Positions 1 to 5,746 are shown, counted from the stretch's first letter. The stretch is 7,184 nt of DNA from Rhodanobacteraceae bacterium (GCA_012270595.1 JAAXIA010000082.1:1-7184), one strand, 5' to 3'. Notes: a model not told the origin generated them from the sequence alone. Made by a program: numbers and translations.

Positions 1-220
1 GTTTATGACTTCAGTATTTTACCGACTCTGAATAGATCAGAGATTCCTTAGGCTATCGTATTTTTTGTAGGAATTGAGACCGTTGAGCATTATCCCACAA
101 CACACGCCACCTGACCGAAACTACTGTTGACAATGGAAGGAATGGCAATAAGCTAACTGTTATTTCAACAATTAGCTGAAATTTCAAAAAATCAAAAAAT
201 AATCAGAGGCGATTGATACG
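1..220. other. A/T-rich non-coding flank
   Basis: No convincing coding frame is seen. The stretch is visibly richer in A and T than the housekeeping genes further right. It lies downstream of the minus-strand gene that ends at 221 and contains the hairpin listed at 151-177. A TTGACA hexamer at 127-132 has no good -10 partner at the right distance, so it is not called a promoter. Confidence 0.5.
151..177. repeat. Inverted repeat / hairpin downstream of the exported-protein gene
   Basis: AGCTAA (151-156) pairs with TTAGCT (172-177). Inside it, after one C/A mismatch, TGTT (158-161) pairs with AACA (167-170) around a 5-base ATTTC loop. This gives a stem of about 11 positions with one mismatch. 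It lies about 45 bases past the stop of the minus-strand gene and could end or stabilise that transcript. On the minus strand the T-runs come before the hairpin rather than after it, so it is not a standard intrinsic terminator. Confidence 0.4.
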
Positions 221-745
221 TTACACGTGTGCAGGCTTATCTAGCGCCTGATCGGGGCCGCATGGAAGTGAAAAGAGACCAGGTACAAGATATAGAGTAC
301 AACGATATTTGTTGGAACCATGAATATTATAAGGAAGTTCGAAATGATGCAGGGTGTGGTCACCAATATATAGGTCGATAAATGCATGTGCGTGACTGGT
401 TGGATTATTATATGAGAGGCTGCCTATCCATTGTCCATGTGGCCATGAACCACCTCGTTTGTCGTAATTATAAATTTGATAATAAACTTGGTGATACTGA
501 TCTTTAGTATTAAAATCATCGAATGTGCCCCAAAGCCCTCGAGCTTGATCTTGAATATAAAGATTCGGTGGAACATCATTCATGTTTTTCTCGCTTGATC
601 GCTCAAAATATAACTCCGCACCATATGCACTGATCACAAACACAGAGACCGACTTATGTGCGTATGCCCATTGAACAGGCACGATGGCAGATATACACAC
701 GCAAAAACCAAACAATGTGACAAAACGACGCCTGAGCAACATCAT
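221..745 (-). CDS. Small exported protein of unknown function
   Basis: The family is not recognised. The 174-residue product starts with a typical Sec signal peptide: a basic start (RRR, residues 5-7), a hydrophobic core (about 8-24) and an Ala-Tyr-Ala cleavage motif at 27-29. The mature protein would start at His30 and have about 145 residues. It is rich in Tyr, Trp, Phe and His, with a His cluster at 118, 120, 130, 133, 134 and 142. It has just two cysteines, C149 and C162, which could form a disulfide. No further membrane segment or lipobox is seen, so a periplasmic or secreted location is inferred. A strong Shine-Dalgarno (AAGGGAGG) lies 9 bases before the first of two adjacent ATG codons, which supports this start; the second ATG is a possible alternative. 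The gene is divergent from the aldolase gene and more A/T-rich than it, which hints at acquisition or relaxed constraint. Metal or sugar binding would be a guess from composition only. Confidence 0.75.
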   Translation of the reverse strand: MMLLRRRFVTLFGFCVCISAIVPVQWAYAHKSVSVFVISAYGAELYFERSSEKNMNDVPPNLYIQDQARGLWGTFDDFNTKDQYHQVYYQIYNYDKRGGSWPHGQWIGSLSYNNPTSHAHAFIDLYIGDHTLHHFELPYNIHGSNKYRCTLYLVPGLFSLPCGPDQALDKPAHV

Positions 746-754
746 GGTGAGATA

Positions 755-762
755 CCTCCCTT
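755..762 (-). promoter_or_regulatory. Strong ribosome-binding site of the exported-protein gene
   Basis: Read on the minus strand this is AAGGGAGG, a near-perfect Shine-Dalgarno, 9 bases before ATG at 745. It is the main support for this start and for the gene being real. Confidence 0.65.
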
Positions 763-794
763 AAAGATCGAGTTCGCAATCGCGATAAGGCAGG

Positions 795-823
795 AGTATG
801 GCACGGTGACACTATCCTGTCCA
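795..823 (-). promoter_or_regulatory. Candidate promoter of the exported-protein gene
   Basis: On the minus strand TGGACA (818-823) is a 5/6 match to the -35 consensus. It is followed after 17 bases by CATACT (795-800), a 4/6 match to the -10. A transcript would start near 788 and have a leader of about 43 bases. The inverted repeat at 812-836 covers the -35 box. Only the match is seen; activity is inferred. Confidence 0.3.
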
Positions 824-836
824 TTAACAAGGATAG
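812..836. repeat. Inverted repeat over the candidate -35 box
   Basis: CTATCCT (812-818) and AGGATAG (830-836) are perfect complements around an 11-base centre; with a bulged base the pairing can extend inward (TGT with ACA). The position over the candidate minus-strand -35 box would suit an operator for a dimeric regulator. A hairpin with no T-run is the alternative. Confidence 0.4.
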
Positions 837-1007
837 CGGCGATGCCGGCTGAGAAGGAACACGGCCAAAGGGTACCAGAAGGACACAGTTGAGGGCGTAT
901 CCAGCGCGGCCTCAGCGCGCACGAAACCGCTGTGCGGATCAAGGTGAGGCAAGGGTGTGCTGTACACCGTGTCGGTCAGGACATTGGCTGAAGACCAGAT
1001 GATTTAT

Positions 1008-1027
1008 CCGCCCAAAAGGTTGGGCGG
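1008..1027. repeat. Perfect 7-bp G/C-rich inverted repeat
   Basis: CCGCCCA (1008-1014) and TGGGCGG (1021-1027) flank a 6-base centre. No T-run follows on either strand, so it is not an intrinsic terminator. It lies upstream of both candidate promoters, so it may not be transcribed and could be a protein-binding site. Function unknown. Confidence 0.4.
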
Positions 1028-1105
1028 GCTTGTGGTTTGGTTCGGTACTGGGTGTCGGCGAAAGTCTCTCAAAAGAAAGAATGGCCGTGATAGCGCATGC
1101 AAGAT

Positions 1106-1135
1106 TTCATCGTTGCGTACGATATTCGTTATAAT
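1106..1135 (+). promoter_or_regulatory. Candidate promoter of the aldolase gene
   Basis: A perfect TATAAT -10 box is at 1130-1135. The -35 is weak: TTCATC at 1106-1111 with an 18-base spacer is the best fit found. Transcription would start near 1142 and give a leader of about 80 bases. The promoter lies inside the open upstream extension of the aldolase frame, which argues for the start at 1224. Confidence 0.45.
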
Positions 1136-1183
1136 GAAAGGCCCGGCATGTGTCAGTGTGACGGGACGGTATTTATCCATGAA

Positions 1184-1205
1184 GTGGCTGGCAGGTGGCC
1201 AGCAC
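1184..1205 (+). promoter_or_regulatory. Hairpin in the aldolase mRNA leader
   Basis: GCTGGC (1187-1192) pairs perfectly with GCCAGC (1198-1203) around a 5-base AGGTG loop. With G1186 bulged, GT/AC adds two more pairs. The stem ends 7 bases before the GGAG ribosome-binding site (1213-1216), so it could affect translation. Only a short T4 run follows, so termination is unlikely. Confidence 0.35.
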
Positions 1206-1223
1206 GTTTTCCGGAGTTGTCCT

Positions 1224-2231
1224 ATGAGTATTGAAGATCTCGAGAGCATTGCTTTGGCGATGGTTGCGCCTGGTAAGGGCATTATTGCTATGGATGAATC
1301 GACCAAGACCATCGCCAGGCGCTTTGAAGCGGTGGGCATCAAGAACACGCAGGAGAACCGCCGTGCCTATCGTGAGCTGTTGCTTACCACGCCGGACCTG
1401 TCTGATCATATATCCGGCGCCATCCTCTACGATGAGACCATCCGCCAACAAACCAGCGCTGGTATGCCGTTTACTGAGGTCCTGAAGAAGGCCGGTATCA
1501 TCTGCGGTATCAAGGTGGATAAAGGGCCGGTGGCACTTGCGGGTTTTCCGGGTGACGTAGTGACGGAGGGGCTGGATGGACTGCGTTCACGTCTCGAAGA
1601 ATACGCCGCACTGGGGGCGCAATTTGCCAAGTGGCGTGCGGTCATCCGCATCACCGAGGACAATCCCAGTTCCACTGCGATTGAGGCCAATAACCATGCA
1701 CTGGCACGTTACGCTGCGTTATGTCAGGAAGCCGGTCTGGTCCCGATGGTCGAACCCGAAGTGCTGATGGATGGGGATCACAGCATGGAGGTGAGCTATG
1801 AAGTTCATGAGTCGGTTCTGCGCAGTCTGTTCAACGCGCTGTACGAACAAAATGTCATGTTTGAAGGTGCTATATTGAAAACCAGCATGGTCGTTCCGGG
1901 GTGTGATTACACTGAGCAGGCGAGTGTTGAAGAGGTGGCCGAAGCTACCGTGCGTGTGCTTAAAACCTGTGTGCCGGCCTCGTTGCCTGGTGTTGTTTTT
2001 CTATCGGGGGGGCAGAGCGATGCACAAAGCACCTCGCACCTTAATGCGATAAACAGCGTGGGGCCGCATCCATGGCCGCTTTCTTTTTCCTATGGCCGTG
2101 CCATGCAGCAATCGGCACTCCAGTTGTGGTCCGGTGATAGGGAAGCCAACTACGCCGAGGCACAGAAAACGCTCTATATGCGCGCCAAAGAAAATGGCCT
2201 GGCCACACTGGGGCAGTGGAGCAGCGAGTAG
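1224..2231 (+). CDS. fba: Class I fructose-bisphosphate aldolase (eukaryote-type)
   Basis: This enzyme reversibly splits fructose 1,6-bisphosphate into dihydroxyacetone phosphate and glyceraldehyde 3-phosphate in the cytoplasm, for glycolysis and gluconeogenesis. It is the Schiff-base class I type, not the metal-dependent class II. The 335-residue product carries the family's key positions: MDEST with Asp24, GIKVDKG with Lys97, FAKWR with Lys136, VEPE with Glu177 and Glu179, the Schiff-base Lys219 in ILKTSMVVPG, LSGGQS with Ser261, and SYGRA with Arg292. These match rabbit muscle aldolase D33, K107, K146, E187, E189, K229, S271 and R303 with a nearly constant offset. It stops just after the core, so the C-terminal tail that carries the catalytic Tyr in animal enzymes is absent, as in bacterial members I recall. 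ATG at 1224 is chosen because GGAG lies 7 bases upstream and MSIEDLE is the usual N-terminus; an in-frame ATG at 1179 and an open frame back to 957 lack support. It appears to be a single-gene unit. Confidence 0.95.
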   Translation: MSIEDLESIALAMVAPGKGIIAMDESTKTIARRFEAVGIKNTQENRRAYRELLLTTPDLSDHISGAILYDETIRQQTSAGMPFTEVLKKAGIICGIKVDKGPVALAGFPGDVVTEGLDGLRSRLEEYAALGAQFAKWRAVIRITEDNPSSTAIEANNHALARYAALCQEAGLVPMVEPEVLMDGDHSMEVSYEVHESVLRSLFNALYEQNVMFEGAILKTSMVVPGCDYTEQASVEEVAEATVRVLKTCVPASLPGVVFLSGGQSDAQSTSHLNAINSVGPHPWPLSFSYGRAMQQSALQLWSGDREANYAEAQKTLYMRAKENGLATLGQWSSE

Positions 2232-2428
2232 ATGGATGGCACGGTCTGGTTTCGTATAATTTTTTGCGCATGGGGCACTGACGTTTGAATGCTTGTGTGC
2301 GATGTCATGCAGTTTCTTTTATCTATGGGGGAGCCATAGCCGATCGTGATACCAATGCTGTAGAGGGATAGGATAGTGATAGATTTTCCGTGCAAGCTTA
2401 CCTCCTGTTGGTAAGGAGGCGTGGGATC
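2232..2428. other. Leader region ahead of the broken exported-protein gene
   Basis: No gene is seen here. A TATAAT at 2255-2260 runs into a T6 stretch (2260-2265), but no good -35 partner was found, and no hairpin stands before the T-run, so neither a promoter nor a terminator is called firmly. How the aldolase transcript ends is therefore unclear. The last bases form the structured ribosome-binding site listed at 2397-2419. Confidence 0.4.
2397..2419 (+). promoter_or_regulatory. Ribosome-binding site inside two competing hairpins
   Basis: AAGGAGG (2413-2419), a near-perfect Shine-Dalgarno, lies 9 bases before ATG at 2429. Two stems can form with it. CTTACC (2397-2402) pairs with GGTAAG (2410-2415), and CCTCC (2401-2405) pairs with GGAGG (2415-2419). 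They overlap, so only one can form at a time, and the second hides the site fully. This could control translation, but with a broken gene downstream it may be a relic. Confidence 0.45.
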
Positions 2429-2965
2429 ATGTTGACAAACGTAACTATCAAGACGGCGTGGATCAGTATTTTTGTGCTGACTGTTCTTTTATGTATTGGC
2501 AGTTTATGCTTCCCAGTTAAAAAAAGGAAAACAAGCAGAACGAGGTGATGGGGTATCGTGTCGTGTACCACCATATCATGTCATGACGAAGGAGATTGCT
2601 ATCCAGCAAGAGACGCTATCTTTGTACAGCCAAGATTAGGCCCATTAGAAGCATGCGATGACTACCACTGCTTTTCTTGGAATGAGACGGGTAATTACAA
2701 AATACACTTCAAAAAGTTTAATACGGATAATGACTGAACTAACACGAAAGTGGGTGTTCATTTCACCCTTGAAGGTGGTGAGGAGTATGGTAATCTTACG
2801 CTAAACCATGATCATGACCTCCAGTATGGGAGAAATACACATGTTTTCTATGTGTCTCCGGAAGGTGGAGGTGCCGGTAATTAGCTGAAAAAGGATTATT
2901 GATTCGGTGAGGGTCATCGGCCGAATGATTACGAGACGGTTACTGTAAGAATAAAAAAGAAATAA
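2429..2965 (+). pseudogene. Broken gene for a small exported protein, four in-frame stops
   Basis: One reading frame runs from ATG at 2429 to TAA at 2963-2965 (178 codons before the last stop), interrupted by TGA at 2546, TGA at 2735, TAG at 2882 and TGA at 2900. No shift of frame is needed to join the parts. The start looks real: a strong Shine-Dalgarno, then a signal-peptide-like segment with hydrophobic core ISIFVLTVLLCIGSLC (about residues 13-28). The segments between stops read as protein-like: one Cys-rich part (GIVSCTTISCHDEGDC, then ACDDYHC), then KVGVHFTLEGGEEYGN, then HVFYVSPEGGGAGN. Each stop is one transition from a sense codon (TGA from CGA or TGG, TAG from CAG or TGG), as expected for decay by point mutation. 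The family is not recognised and no clear similarity to the protein at 221-745 is seen. Alternatives are sequencing error, stop read-through, or a 39-residue peptide as the only product; code change is unlikely because the rhomboid gene ends in TGA. Confidence 0.6.
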
Positions 2966-3030
2966 CGTAGGCTCTCTTTATGTCCAGGCACAGCATCCCG
3001 GTGCTTCCAAAGTGCCGCAATTGCGCGGTT

Positions 3031-3060
3031 TCGTGTTTTCATGAAAACACGATTTTTTTT
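3031..3060 (+). terminator. Strong intrinsic terminator
   Basis: Positions 3031-3052 form a perfect 22-base palindrome whose left half is TCGTGTTTTCA; as RNA it gives about a 9-bp stem with a small loop. A run of eight T follows at 3053-3060. It would end plus-strand transcripts coming from the broken gene, or from the aldolase gene, before the peptidase promoter. Because the palindrome is perfect it could also bind a dimeric protein, but the T8 run makes termination the better reading. A smaller stem, CCGC (3015-3018) with GCGG (3025-3028), stands just before it. Confidence 0.85.
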
Positions 3061-3069
3061 CGGAATGCG

Positions 3070-3097
3070 TTGACCTTGTTTGCCAGTCGGTTAGAAT
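3070..3097 (+). promoter_or_regulatory. Sigma-70-type promoter of the peptidase-yggS unit
   Basis: TTGACC (3070-3075, 5/6) and TAGAAT (3092-3097, 5/6) are separated by 16 bases. Transcription would start near 3104, leaving a leader of about 25 bases before ATG at 3129. The promoter starts 10 bases after the terminator's T-run, so the unit is well insulated from upstream transcription. Confidence 0.6.
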
Positions 3098-3128
3098 GCG
3101 ATAGCGCCTTCTTTGGGGGAGTCACCGG

Positions 3129-4553
3129 ATGGATACCGCCCGCCTTTCGTGTTTTGTCAGTGCACTGTGGGATGCTGAAATCGTGCCGAAGCTGATTGAC
3201 TATATTCGCATTCCCAATAAATCACCGATGTTCGACAAGGACTGGGTGGCCCACGGTTATATGGAAGAGGCGGTTACACTGATGACCGATTGGGCAGGCA
3301 GCAAGCTGCCCAGCTTGCCGGGCGCGACCTTGGAGGTGGTGCGTCTGGAAGGGCGTACGCCGCTGATCTACATTGATGTGCCGGGTCAAATAGATGATAC
3401 AGTGGTGCTATATGGCCACCTCGACAAGCAGCCGGAGATGACGGGATGGCTCGAGGGGCTGGGCCCGTGGCTGCCGGTATTGAAGGGCGAGAAGCTTTAT
3501 GGTCGCGGTGGTGCCGATGATGGCTATGCCTTGTTTGGTGCGTTGACCGCACTTCTGGCGCTGCGTGAGCAAGGTGTGGCCCATGCGCGCTGCGTGGTGA
3601 TGATTGAGGCGTGTGAGGAATCGGGTAGTTACGATCTGCCGTTTTATGTGGATCATCTGGCTGAACGCATTGGTCACCCTTCTCTGGTAGCGTGTCTGGA
3701 TTCGGGCTGCGGTAATTACGATCAGCTATGGTTAACCACCAGCCTGCGGGGTATGATGGGCGGTGAGCTTGGGGTAGAGGTATTAACCGAAGGTGTCCAC
3801 TCCGGTGATGCCTCGGGTGTAGTGGTCGATAGCTTTCGTATCTTGCGCCAGTTGCTGGAACGCCTGGAGGATGCCGATACTGGGCAAATCAAGCCACGAG
3901 AGCTTTACGTGGATATTCCCGCTGAACGGGTAGAGCAGGCTCGCACCCTGACCCATATACTGGGTTCTGAAATGCACGATAAATTTCCCTTTATCAAAGG
4001 GATGAAACCACTAACGGAAGACCTGACTGAGCTGGCGCTCAATCGTACCTGGCGGCCACAACTGGCGGTGACTGGCATCGACGGTTTGCCGCCGCTTGAA
4101 AGTGCGGGCAATGTGCTCCGCCCCAGAACAGTTGCCAAGCTGAGTCTGCGTCTGCCGCCAACGTTGCCTGGCGCTCCAGCAGGGCAATTTGTCAAGCAAT
4201 TGCTGGAGCGTGACCCACCTTATGGGGCCAGGGTGTATTTCAAGCTGGAGAAGGATGGCAGCGGCTGGAACGCGCCACCGCTTTCACCGTGGCTGCGCGA
4301 AGCTGTGGCAAAAGCCTCCGTGCATTACTTCGGTGCTCCGGCAGCCTACATGGGAGAAGGTGGCTCCATTCCGTTTATGGGCATGCTGGGCGAGAAATTT
4401 CCCAAGGCACAGTTCTTGATTACCGGCGTGCTTGGTCCGCATTCCAATGCGCATGGCCCTAATGAGTTTTTGCACATCCCCACCGGCAAGAAGGTGACCA
4501 TGGTGGTGGCTGAGGTGATGGCTGAGCATTACCAGCAAAGCAGCGGGCATTAA
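3129..4553 (+). CDS. M20-family metallopeptidase (dipeptidase/carnosinase-like)
   Basis: This is a predicted cytoplasmic di-zinc peptidase of the M20 family, close to the dipeptidase/carnosinase (CNDP) and ArgE/DapE/CPG2 branch; exact substrate unknown. The 474-residue length fits the longer dipeptidase branch. Visible motifs in order: YGHLDKQPE with metal ligand His97 and catalytic-side Asp99; GRGGADDG with the bridging Asp130 (Asp131 next to it); EACEESGS with general-base Glu163 and metal-ligand Glu164; CLDSGCGNYD with Asp191; GVHSGDASG with His224 of the lid/dimer domain; GEGGSIPFMG; and GPHSNAHGPNE with the last metal ligand, probably His442. All key residues are present, so it should be active. 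No signal peptide is seen; Xanthomonadales homologues as I recall them also start MDTARL. GGGGGAG (3115-3121) lies 7 bases before the ATG. The yggS-type gene follows after 38 bases, probably in one operon. Confidence 0.92.
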   Translation: MDTARLSCFVSALWDAEIVPKLIDYIRIPNKSPMFDKDWVAHGYMEEAVTLMTDWAGSKLPSLPGATLEVVRLEGRTPLIYIDVPGQIDDTVVLYGHLDKQPEMTGWLEGLGPWLPVLKGEKLYGRGGADDGYALFGALTALLALREQGVAHARCVVMIEACEESGSYDLPFYVDHLAERIGHPSLVACLDSGCGNYDQLWLTTSLRGMMGGELGVEVLTEGVHSGDASGVVVDSFRILRQLLERLEDADTGQIKPRELYVDIPAERVEQARTLTHILGSEMHDKFPFIKGMKPLTEDLTELALNRTWRPQLAVTGIDGLPPLESAGNVLRPRTVAKLSLRLPPTLPGAPAGQFVKQLLERDPPYGARVYFKLEKDGSGWNAPPLSPWLREAVAKASVHYFGAPAAYMGEGGSIPFMGMLGEKFPKAQFLITGVLGPHSNAHGPNEFLHIPTGKKVTMVVAEVMAEHYQQSSGH

Positions 4554-4591
4554 GTGATTTGTCTTGTCTGCACATATGGGGTTTTCTGACT

Positions 4592-5287
4592 GTGGAGAAG
4601 TTATATCTGCCTGAGCGTTGGCGTGTTATTCGCTGCCGTGTCGATGAGGCATGTCGTCGCGCAGGGCGTGCGCCCTCTTCAGTGAGTATCCTTCCGGTTA
4701 GCAAGTACTCCACTTCAGGCACGATTCGCGAAGCGGCGTCGCTGGGTTTTCGGCGTTTTGCTGAAAACCGGGTGCAGGATATACGTGACAAGTCAGTGGC
4801 GCTGGCTGACCTGGATATAAGTTGGGTGATGATCGGTCACGTGCAGCTCAACAAGGTCAAGGAAGTGGCGCGACGGGTCAGTGAAGTGCAGTCGCTGGAT
4901 TGCCTGGCGCTGGCCGCTGCGCTCGACCAGCGCCTGCGTAGGGAAGATCGGTGCATGGATGTGCTGATTCAGGTGAAAACCTCGCCAGAGCACAACAAAC
5001 ATGGTTTACCATCTTCAGGACTGGGTGCTTTTCTGGAGGAAATGCGTCGCTATGACAGCTTGCGTGTGCGCGGCCTGATGACTTTGGCTGTACGCAGCGA
5101 CGACTCTGACCAGGTCCGTGCCTGTTTCAGGCAGCTACGCCAGTTGCGTGATGCCGCGCAGGCGCGTGGGCATGCCGTCACACGCCTGTCCATGGGCATG
5201 AGCGGTGATTTTCCATTGGCGATTATGGAAGGCGCGACTGAAATTCGTATTGGCCAGACGCTTTTTAGTGCGCGCGCTGGTCTGTAA
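4592..5287 (+). CDS. yggS: YggS/PROSC-family pyridoxal-phosphate-binding protein
   Basis: The family is a fold-type III, alanine-racemase-like barrel that binds pyridoxal 5'-phosphate but has no clear enzyme activity. It is known for keeping free PLP and related amino-acid pools in balance in the cytoplasm. The sequence shows the PLP lysine in LPVSK (Lys38 from this start; Lys36 in E. coli), then FAENRVQDI, the MIGHVQLNK stretch matching IGPLQSNK, HNKHG, RGLMTLA, and the phosphate-binding end LSMGMSGDF followed by IRIGQTLFSAR. The start is uncertain. GTG at 4592 gives 231 residues, near the E. coli 234, and puts the PLP lysine where expected, with only GGGG (4578-4581) as a weak ribosome site. 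TTG at 4559 would add 11 residues and lies 5 bases after the peptidase stop. The gene often sits by proC or pilT; here it follows a dipeptidase, and translational coupling to it is plausible. Confidence 0.9.
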   Translation: MEKLYLPERWRVIRCRVDEACRRAGRAPSSVSILPVSKYSTSGTIREAASLGFRRFAENRVQDIRDKSVALADLDISWVMIGHVQLNKVKEVARRVSEVQSLDCLALAAALDQRLRREDRCMDVLIQVKTSPEHNKHGLPSSGLGAFLEEMRRYDSLRVRGLMTLAVRSDDSDQVRACFRQLRQLRDAAQARGHAVTRLSMGMSGDFPLAIMEGATEIRIGQTLFSARAGL

Positions 5288-5292
5288 CGTGA

Positions 5293-5320
5293 CTTGTACA
5301 AGACTTTTTACGATTTTTTT
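5293..5320 (+). terminator. Weak terminator-like element after yggS
   Basis: The short palindrome CTTGTACAAG (5293-5302) is followed by T5 (5305-5309) and T7 (5314-5320), starting 6 bases after the yggS stop. The position suits a terminator, but the palindrome would give only a 3-bp stem as a hairpin, so this is weak. Confidence 0.3.
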
Positions 5321-5461
5321 GCACAAGCAGTTGGGCGACCAGCGTTTATCTGGCGGCTGGCTGCTTGTTCCCGCTGGGTTTCCGCTATTGGACAGATGGA
5401 TAGCAGTCGGCGGCAAACAAACCCGGGTAGCGCTTCACATAAGCATGCACCATCCACGGCC

Positions 5462-5478
5462 GCACATGTTATATGTGC
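5462..5478. repeat. Short inverted repeat in the yggS-rhomboid gap
   Basis: GCACAT (5462-5467) and ATGTGC (5473-5478) are perfect complements around GTTAT. It lies about 270 bases before the rhomboid start. It could be an operator or a small hairpin; function unknown. Confidence 0.3.
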
Positions 5479-5746
5479 CAAGTGAGGCAAAACGGGGGAT
5501 CATCAGAACCGGAAATGCGGTAATAGGACAGGTTGTTCGATTGTCTCCCACCTCTTCATTGTCACCCATCCCCTCAGGCCATTTTTTTGCTGTCTAAATG
5601 GCGAATAGACCATGTTTTCTCCAGTATGCGAAGGAAGCGCGACGGGAAGGATGGGTAGCAGAGCATCGCACCGTGCACTGCGGAAAACCCTGCTGTAGTC
5701 TTGCGCTGGTCGCGCGTACTGGCGCATCGTTTTTGGATCGTTGATC

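Larger units (their letters stand above)
746..1223. other. Divergent control region between the exported-protein gene and the aldolase gene
   Basis: No supported gene lies in these 478 bases. The aldolase frame stays open upstream to 957, but that extension matches no aldolase known to me and spans the likely promoter, so it is treated as non-coding. The region holds candidate promoters for both directions, inverted repeats at 812-836 and 1008-1027, a leader hairpin at 1184-1205, and a direct repeat CAGCGCG at 902-908 and 913-919, spaced 11 bases (about one helix turn). Such spacing suits protein binding but may be chance in this G/C-rich patch. Confidence 0.55.
5288..5746. other. Intergenic gap without a convincing gene
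   Basis: These bases separate yggS from the rhomboid gene. Frames open on both strands, but none has a ribosome-binding site or recognisable protein. One small frame, ATG 5598 to TGA 5742-5744 (48 codons, four Cys), ends 2 bases before the rhomboid ATG; no Shine-Dalgarno precedes it, so it is not called. Other content: a weak terminator-like element at 5293-5320, an inverted repeat at 5462-5478, and an imperfect 13-base direct repeat ATTGTC(T/A)CCCA(C/T)C at 5540-5552 and 5558-5570. No promoter for the rhomboid gene could be picked out with confidence. Confidence 0.5.

Noticed and set aside
127..155. Plus-strand promoter with TTGACA at 127-132
   Set aside because: The best -10 at a proper distance matches only about half of the consensus, and no plus-strand gene follows.
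742..942. Minus-strand frame of 66 codons whose TGA overlaps the ATG of the exported-protein gene
   Set aside because: It starts with TTG without a ribosome site, contains the candidate promoter and inverted repeat, and the product looks like nothing known. The overlap of stop and start is easily produced by the ATGATG sequence.
957..1223. N-terminal extension of the aldolase frame by 89 codons
   Set aside because: It matches no aldolase N-terminus known to me, spans the TATAAT box and leader hairpin, and the start at 1224 has a well-placed GGAG and the usual first residues.
2206..2265. Terminator for the aldolase gene (CACTG/CAGTG stem and a T6 run)
   Set aside because: The stem lies inside the coding end and is over 40 bases from the T-run, so they cannot act as one intrinsic terminator.
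2548..2638. Short overlapping frames after the first TGA (ATG 2548 with 12 codons; ATG 2583 with 18 codons)
   Set aside because: They are very short, lie in other frames and use the broken gene's own sequence; the main frame explains the region better.
2546..2965. TGA read as Trp or selenocysteine in the broken gene
   Set aside because: The rhomboid gene ends in TGA in this window, a TAG stop also interrupts the frame, and no selenocysteine-insertion hairpin was recognised. Decay is simpler.
5205..5597. 130-codon plus-strand frame overlapping the end of yggS
   Set aside because: It overlaps yggS by over 80 bases in another frame, has no ribosome site, and its product is not recognisable. 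Likely a chance open frame.
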